This document shows, piece after piece, positions 58,092 to 64,000 of a stretch of DNA of 64,000 bases. The notes under the pieces are model-generated. The model did no database searches. It had not been told where the DNA came from and saw only the letters and a program-made list of their open reading frames with translations. The DNA is from Spodoptera frugiperda (lineage: Eukaryota; Arthropoda; Insecta; Lepidoptera; Noctuidae): positions 5,580,001 to 5,644,000 of the forward strand of contig NC_064225.1 of assembly GCF_023101765.2 (NCBI RefSeq), read 5' to 3'. Made by a program: the position numbers and the translations under genes. Within the stretch, counting starts at the first letter, position 1; every line of letters starts with the position of its first letter.

Positions 58092-58605
58092 TATTAAAGG
58101 TACATACATACTAAACTCCAATTATGGATATGATGTTTATTACTCCAATTTGAAACATCAGTTTGCTTAAACAAATAGTGTGGCTAAATATTTGCCGTTC
58201 ACTGAGTTTATATTCGAACTTGGTATGGTATAAGTCGTAAGAATCAGCGTTTTAATCAAAATGGGCGGGATATGTGAGGAAACGAACCTCCTCGCGCCAT
58301 CTCCTCTCCTCAAGAACCTCGTCGCGAGAGACACTCCGGGCGTTGAAGATCGCGCGACGATCTCCAGCCACCGTAAATGCGTGACCAATCCATACCCGTG
58401 CGTACGGCGCGTGGCGTTTTGCGCGTCTCAAAAAGCCGTCAGACCACCACAAATGGGGCCCAACAGAACTGCGGACAACTTAGCGGGCTCCAGCTCGAAA
58501 AACAGAAGTTAAAAAGAGTAGTTTTTAGTCAGTAAGTTTTTAGTCTCACCCAAGGTTAGACAAACCATTGAATCATTTTCTCCCTTCAGTAAAAATTGTA
58601 TTAGT
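58092..58605 (-). repeat. longest family-4 element, retroelement-like
   Basis: Minus strand begins with the family-4 block (58605 down to about 58455). It continues through a GC-rich region that encodes a short open peptide (58252-58452 minus, with APYARV, AIFNARSVSRDEVL and RRWREEV) and ends in an AT-rich tail with AATAAACATCATATCC near 58135. It looks like the 3' end of a LINE or a composite non-autonomous retroelement. No RT motif is visible. Confidence 0.6.
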
Positions 58606-59079
58606 TAATTCGCCATATCCTCACTTGAACCAAACATCATTGCTAGTCACTAACTCGTGAACCATAATTTTGCCACTAAAACTATCAAGAACTTTAACTA
58701 TGAATACATGCAACATAACACAAGTTATTAGTAATTTATCGAAATAATATTAACTGGCTTGGACTTTGTGATGCAAGTGCCGCACTAAGACGCTTTAGCT
58801 TAACTATGGTGAAACTAAGTTAGGACTTAAGTCTTTGTACTTAAGGTTAATAGTCACTTGCGAGGTTATTGTCAATAAGGTCGGTTTTAGCTTGATATTG
58901 ATATTGGAATTACTTTTGATTGCATTGCATGACTTAAGAGGCTATTGTCGAACTATTATGACCTTAGACTGTTATTAGTAGTTACTGTCAAAAGCATAGC
59001 AAAATATTAGACCAATTTTGGTATGAACCCAATTCAAAACACTGGAGTTAATTTGCTTTTACAAAGATGAAATAGCTAA

Positions 59080-59335
59080 CCTGTGAAACTATGTAACCGT
59101 TTCCTTATGTAGCTGTGGGAGGAAGATGCGTAGCTCGAGTATACGATGTCAGGGAAATCAATGATAGGGAAGCCACTCATAGCAAACATCTGAAGCACGC
59201 ATCTTTCCAAATAAAAAACAAAAAACATAGCTTAGTTGAGTCTGTTTCCACCAGTATTAAGCTATGTGCACTATTGAATATGTTAAACGCATCTACAGCA
59301 ACGTATCATTGCGCATTTTTGGTGACAAAGCACCG
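59080..59335 (-). mobile_element. MITE F, reverse-oriented copy
   Basis: Plus-strand order CTGTGAAACTATGTAACCG, TATGTAGCTGTGGGAGGAAG, GTTTCCACCAGTATTAAGC, GCATTTTTGGTGACAAAGCA is the reverse complement of 51488-51785. The long open frame starting at 59115 lies largely inside it. Confidence 0.7.
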
Positions 59336-60035
59336 TTATGCGAAATTATTTTTTATCCTTCTATTTCTTTATCATCCAATGCTGAACATAGACCTCCCAC
59401 TAAAGACCAGATTTTTCAGATCAGAAAACTTAAAAGGCTTGCTTAGGTCTAATTTCAAATACAAAAACATTCTATTAACTGCAATATATCTTGATCGATT
59501 TAGTTTTTGAGTCAGCAAAATGCTACAAAAATTAAAATTTATACTGCACATAAAACCACAAATAGCACACTCCTTCAACCATTAATTTTCCAAAATTGGC
59601 AACAATAACCTTTAAGCTCCAATAAAAGATAAATAAATACTCCTGTATACACACAAATTGTATAATCAGAGTTTATATGAAAACTTTTTACACCATCTAT
59701 AGTAGGCCACAGCTCATGAGCCTATCCGAATCTGCTATTTATTTTTTCAATGGATTTTCAACCTTCATTACCTTGTGATAAAGTTGAAGCTCCAGTATAG
59801 AGTAGTATACCTATATATTTGGCATGAGTCTTGAAGTGTTTTTAGATTACCCGATCCGACATCGATGCGATATAGCTGACGTAGAGCAATAATTTATCAT
59901 TTAAGCCAGATGACGTTCTCAGTAACTGAGTAAACAGTAAAATCTTTCTATGTCCATTCTAACCATTCGACAGCTAACAGTATTATATAAATATTGTCTA
60001 ACATATATGTCTAGATAAATATCTAGGATCAGATG

Positions 60036-60345
60036 TGTCGTGGTGGCCCGGAGGTTTAAGACGCCCGCTTCTCTTTCATGAGGGTGCGGGCTCGAAACCT
60101 ACCAACGGCTAGTACCAATGTGACTTTTTCCAAGTTATATGTACTTTCTAAGATTATTTAGACACCACTGATAAACGGTGAAGAAAAACATCGTGAGGAA
60201 ACCTAGCTTTATAATTTCTAATAATTATAAGTTTGAAATCGCTAACCCGCATTGAGCAAGCGTGGTGATTAATGCTCAATACCTTCTCCGTGTGAGAAGA
60301 GACTTTAGTCGAGCAGTGGCCACTTAACAGTTATGATGATGATAA
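60036..60345 (+). mobile_element. Bm1-like SINE family C, full length
   Basis: Head GTCGTGGTGGCCCGGAGGTT with B-box GGGCTCGAAACC, the full body, and a tail running through GAGCAGTGGCCACTTAACAG to ATGATGATG. Its layout resembles Bm1 of Bombyx. Confidence 0.82.
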
Positions 60346-60520
60346 CATGCATGTACATTGTTACTATGCCCGATATCGTATCGGTTTCCCGACACCGATA
60401 TCGGATCGTATATTCTAAAAATGCTCTCACAACCCGATACATTTATTGTTCACAAGGTCATACGTTATACAGTTTTAATATAATATAATATTTGTACAAT
60501 AAGTTGTGGTATTTATTAAA

Positions 60521-61192
60521 CATCATCAGCCTATAAACTGCTGACTCGCATGAAGGTAAACAAGGACTCGCATGAAGAAGGTTTGGGCATTATTCACTAC
60601 GATTGCCCAACGCGCGTTGGCAATTTCAAACTTATAATAAAAAAATATAAGCCCAGGAATCCTCACGATGTTTCCATTCACCGTTTGTCAGTGGTGTCCA
60701 AATCTTTATATATATAATTCTTCTGTAAGTGTGTATGTCACTGAACTTCTCTTAAGCGACTGGACCGATTTTGATGAATTTTTTTGTGTGTGTTCAAGGG
60801 GATCTGAGAATGGTTTAGATTCACAATTTTGTCCGCTGGACAATGTTTTTTTGATTAATTTTTAATTTATTAGTAGTTGTTGATTTTGGAATGTTTTACA
60901 TTGGATCCGACAGACGGCGCTACCATCGCAGTGTCAAATATTAATGACGTTAGATATTGTCATAACATTTGAATAATAATTTTCATCAAAATGGTCCAGA
61001 ATGTTTTAGCTTATTAAAAAAGTTTAAAATTTTCAAATTAAAGACGTGTAGACAGGACAACGTCTGTCGGGTCCGCTAGTAATCTTATAAAGTACATGCA
61101 TATGTAGTACATGCAACTAGGAAAAAGTCATATTGGTACTTGCCATTCATGGTACACATTGGTTTCAAACCCGCACCACGATATTTTATTAT
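60521..61192 (-). mobile_element. SINE family C interrupted by a Helitron
   Basis: Two minus-strand pieces, 60521-60702 (3' part) and 61080-61192 (head part), are exactly contiguous in the family consensus once 60703-61079 is removed. The head also lacks about 35 bp of the A-box region. Confidence 0.8.
60703..61079 (+). mobile_element. non-autonomous Helitron, 377 bp
   Basis: Starts TC at 60703 and ends CTAG at 61076-61079. It is flanked by A (60702) and T (61080), the usual A/T insertion site without duplication. Just before the end, AGACGT...ACGTCT (and overlapping GACAG...CTGTC) can form the expected hairpin. There is no Rep/helicase coding. Confidence 0.82.
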
Positions 61193-62694
61193 CTAAAGCA
61201 TTTCAAATGTGCAGTGAATTATCCAACGCATTTGACACAACTATAAAAAAAATTACATATACTTTTATTTCTAATTAGGTTTTAGCTTTAGGGCAATTAA
61301 TAATTAATCAAACACAATACTCGATCCAGAAATCAATGTCTAGACACCTTGGCAGTCACACCTGTAAACACTTGACTTGGCAAAACAAGTCAAAAGAAGC
61401 GCACTAAAAATATTTTATTAAGATATTTAACTGCAAAATATATTAAGAAAACTTGCCCCATATCGGTATTCGGTTAAACGGGTTCCGTTTCAAACGACCT
61501 GAGTTTTAACTGTACTCGTAATATAGGTTCACAGCCCAGAAACCCAGTTGTTAAATTTCGTGGAAGAATTTAAGAAAAATATATGATGTAGCGCGCGGTA
61601 CGGTATTCAACAAATTTTATTTCGTTTCTTAAAACTGAGTTATTATTATATTAAACGTTAGAATTCTTGAGGCGGGGGTAAGAAAATATATAGTGGTGTG
61701 CTTGCTCTTGTTGGTTTCAATGGTTTCTTTAGTTAGATTTTTAGAAAGGCTACTGCTAAGTATGGGTTTCTAATTTAACAGAAAAAAAAACACGGTTTAC
61801 TTACGTGAATATATTATAGAGACAAGCTCTATTAGTCCGCAGCTCCGTGGCAGTCCGCTGATTTGGGGCAGTCCACTAATCTGGGGCAGTCCGCAGCTCT
61901 AGCGCAGTCCGCGGCTCTGGGGCATTACGCAGCTCCAGACTGTTAGCCTCATCCACATGGAAAGGTTTGACGTAATCTAAACAGTTAGTAAATCGTAATA
62001 AAATGTTTCACGTTTATCAAAGAATACAGCTGCTCGGTCTCTCGTTGTCGTGGTCAGCTCGTTGACAATCATGGGAATATGGGTGACAAATGTATAATAC
62101 CATTACGTCACCATAGCTTCTTCCGTACGTACAAAGTGAGAGAAAAAACAATCATTATCCTTTATTATTCTATCCACTGTCCAAAGAAATGCATTGCCAT
62201 TCCAGGTCACTACTTCTTTTACCTATAAAACTAGTTTCCGAGCTACTTTGGAAAAGATACCTTAACTTTGGTAGTTAAAATATCTTTTCGTGCAACGCCG
62301 AAGGTTCATCGGATACCAGTCGAGTGCGCTAGCATAGTTGGGTGGCAAGTAAATAGTTTCGCGTTGTTTAAAGTCAGGTCTGATTTCAACAACAAAGTGA
62401 ATGGTGTGTAGTGCTTTTTGCTGCACTCTCAGTAATCGCCAGTGATGGTATAATATCAAAAAGTATTCATGAATAGAAATTTCATAAAAATAGAACTCAA
62501 AGAGCCAAAGTCAAAGTCAAAGTATTTGTTAGTTGCTTTTTGGATATACAATAGGTATTAAAGATATTATTGATAGTAACACAAAAAACTGTCATCATAG
62601 TGAATACTATTTAAAAGTATTAAAAAAATAGAATTAAAAACATCTAATAAAAGTTAAAAAAATACTACAGCCAAAAAAAAAATCTCCCGCATCA
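61193..62694. other. unannotated stretch around the minisatellite
   Basis: Only the 18-bp minisatellite is recognised, plus a short AGTCAA tandem near 62508-62522, a common end of lepidopteran retroelements. Confidence 0.4.
61835..61940 (+). repeat. 18-bp tandem minisatellite, about 6 units
   Basis: Units of exactly 18 bp start at 61835, 61853, 61871, 61889 and 61907, with a partial unit at 61925. The consensus is close to GTCCGCAGCTCTGGGGCA. The unit resembles the GTCCGCAGCTCCGGGTCA segment of the family-4 repeat. Confidence 0.85.
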
Positions 62695-62800
62695 ACGTCA
62701 ATAGGTAAAGTACCTAGAAGGCTGGTAGCATTGCCACGTCGGCATTGCAAGGCAATGCTTGGACCAGACGCCTAAGCATTGCACGTCACTCAGGTGTTTA
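62695..62800. repeat. repeat fragment with GCATTGC palindrome
   Basis: GGCTGGTAGCATTGCCACG followed by GGCATTGCAAGGCAATGCTT, a 7-bp-arm hairpin. It looks like an old element, but no second copy was found in the window. Confidence 0.35.
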
Positions 62801-62824
62801 TAAATACTAAAAAAATAATTCTAG

Positions 62825-62961
62825 ACTATCATTAGAACTTGAGACGGGATAATTACCGATTATTTTAAGTTTAAGTTTATCCATGATCATGACGCTTGCA
62901 AAGTTCCGAATCGAAAACTCATAAACATGGTAAATATCCCGTGTCAGGTTCTAATGATAGT
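62825..62961. mobile_element. 137-bp inverted-repeat element
   Basis: 62825-62857 and 62929-62961 are inverted with 30 of 33 positions matching (ACTATCATTAGAACTTGAGA...). ATTCTAGACT occurs just outside on the left and again at 62989. Confidence 0.7.
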
Positions 62962-63439
62962 GTTAGTGACTATGTCAGTTTAAAAATTTATTCTAGACTC
63001 CTATTCTTAATCAAGCCTACTTGACTTAATGCAAACGATCCCTCACCTATCCCGAACTCGAACTATAAACTTAGTAGAAGTTTGTTTTAATTATCTCGCA
63101 CAGTTGCACTATTGTTTCACTTCAATTAATCTACGAATCTTACATTTTGTTTTTATTTAATAACTTCGCTATGAAAGTTTTGAGTGTATAATTTATTTTA
63201 AGACTAAACTATGAAATTGCTTTTAGTTTTGTTTTGAGTCTTGACTTTTGAAATGTTTAAGATTGGTTAGTGTACAGAAAAGTGCTTTTAGAAGTTTGTT
63301 ATTTTTATTAGTGCCATACTAGAAAGTGTTCTTTGTATAGATCATTTTAATGCACTTTGTAACAATTGGTTTCTACTCAGAATTCTTCAGGATTGAATTA
63401 GTGTTGTTCAATAAGTTGAAAAATGTTTTTTTTTTCACC

Positions 63440-63617
63440 GCCGATTTTGTCCTGTATCGTGGATGCATTTACAAACATACGATTCCCCATACTCATGGCA
63501 CCTAGACCCGGAACACCAATTTGTGGACGACACAAAGAGTTGTTCCGTATAAGAATCGAACCCGCGACACGTTGCAAGGCAGTCAGTTACCTAACCACCG
63601 CGCAACTATGCAATCAT
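63440..63617 (-). mobile_element. SINE family A
   Basis: Minus-strand copy: GTGGATGCATTTACAAACAT, CAATTTGTGGACGACACAAA, the AGAATCGAACCCGCGACAC B-box complement and a head ending near CCGCGCAACTATGCA. Confidence 0.78.
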
Positions 63618-64000
63618 TTAAGCTACTGCTAACATCTACCTTTCGTCATGAAAGCTTCCATTTCAATGGCGAGCCCATTGACATAAACCGAACTCAGAAA
63701 AAAAATCTTCAAATACTAAATATTTCGAAAAAAACACAATATTACTTTACATAATGTGACTATCAAACTCAACCAGATAGTAAATAAAACAAAGACAGTT
63801 AAAAAAACACAATACACGTAAATCAACTAAAAACATACCTAACCACATTAAGACATTCCTTAATCCTTCAAATAAGAAATAAAACACGCGATAACGATAA
63901 AATCCCCAGCTAAGCAATGATCCTTGACCTTGACACTCCTTGGCTCCTCAAAGCAAATCTAGTATAACTTCATCAGTTAAAACATAAACATTCTAGCGTG

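Noticed and set aside
59115..59510. 131-codon plus-strand ORF
   Set aside because: More than half lies inside a MITE F copy; not a host gene.
1..64000. CRISPR array, bacterial operon or intact virus
   Set aside because: No regularly spaced direct repeats of that kind, no long intronless coding blocks, and no replication or capsid genes were seen.

Overview
The window looks like nuclear DNA from a moth (Lepidoptera, probably a noctuoid). It is AT-rich, has spliced genes with short GT-AG introns, and is packed with short interspersed elements: three tRNA-headed SINE families (one resembling Bm1 of silkworm, two resembling the HaSE-type SINEs I recall from noctuids), a small lepidopteran Helitron, MITE-like terminal-inverted-repeat elements and degraded LINE 3' ends. 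The taxonomic call is inference from repeat style and from the one recognisable protein. There are no bacterial genes, no CRISPR array and no rRNA or true tRNA gene.

One host gene can be supported. Six plus-strand exons between 44051 and 49998 join with canonical splice sites and consistent phases into the 3' part of a beaten path (beat) family immunoglobulin protein: two Ig domains with their cysteine pairs, then a C-terminal hydrophobic tail. The exons total 797 nt; with one nucleotide from a missing upstream exon they encode 265 residues plus stop. The signal-peptide exon or exons were not found. They lie either in the 44 kb upstream, which would then be a giant 5' intron, or outside the window.

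Layout: 1-44 kb is non-coding and repeat-rich, with a LINE ORF2 C-terminal scrap at about 1 kb, an element with a tRNA-Lys-type primer binding site at 8.6 kb, a GC-rich island at 9.5 kb, a 716-bp inverted-repeat transposon at 21.8 kb, a perfect heat-shock-element sequence at 33.0 kb and scattered SINEs and MITEs. The beat-like gene occupies 44-50 kb, and its introns carry an inverted, rearranged SINE and several MITEs. 50-53.4 kb is very AT-rich and may include the 3' UTR. 53.4-64 kb is again repeat-rich, with a Helitron nested precisely in a SINE at 60.7 kb and an 18-bp minisatellite at 61.8 kb. Two unexplained minus-strand ORF regions (1633-2055 and 55469-56101) are flagged but not assigned.

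No new multi-gene system is visible. The points of interest are element architectures and the incomplete gene model.
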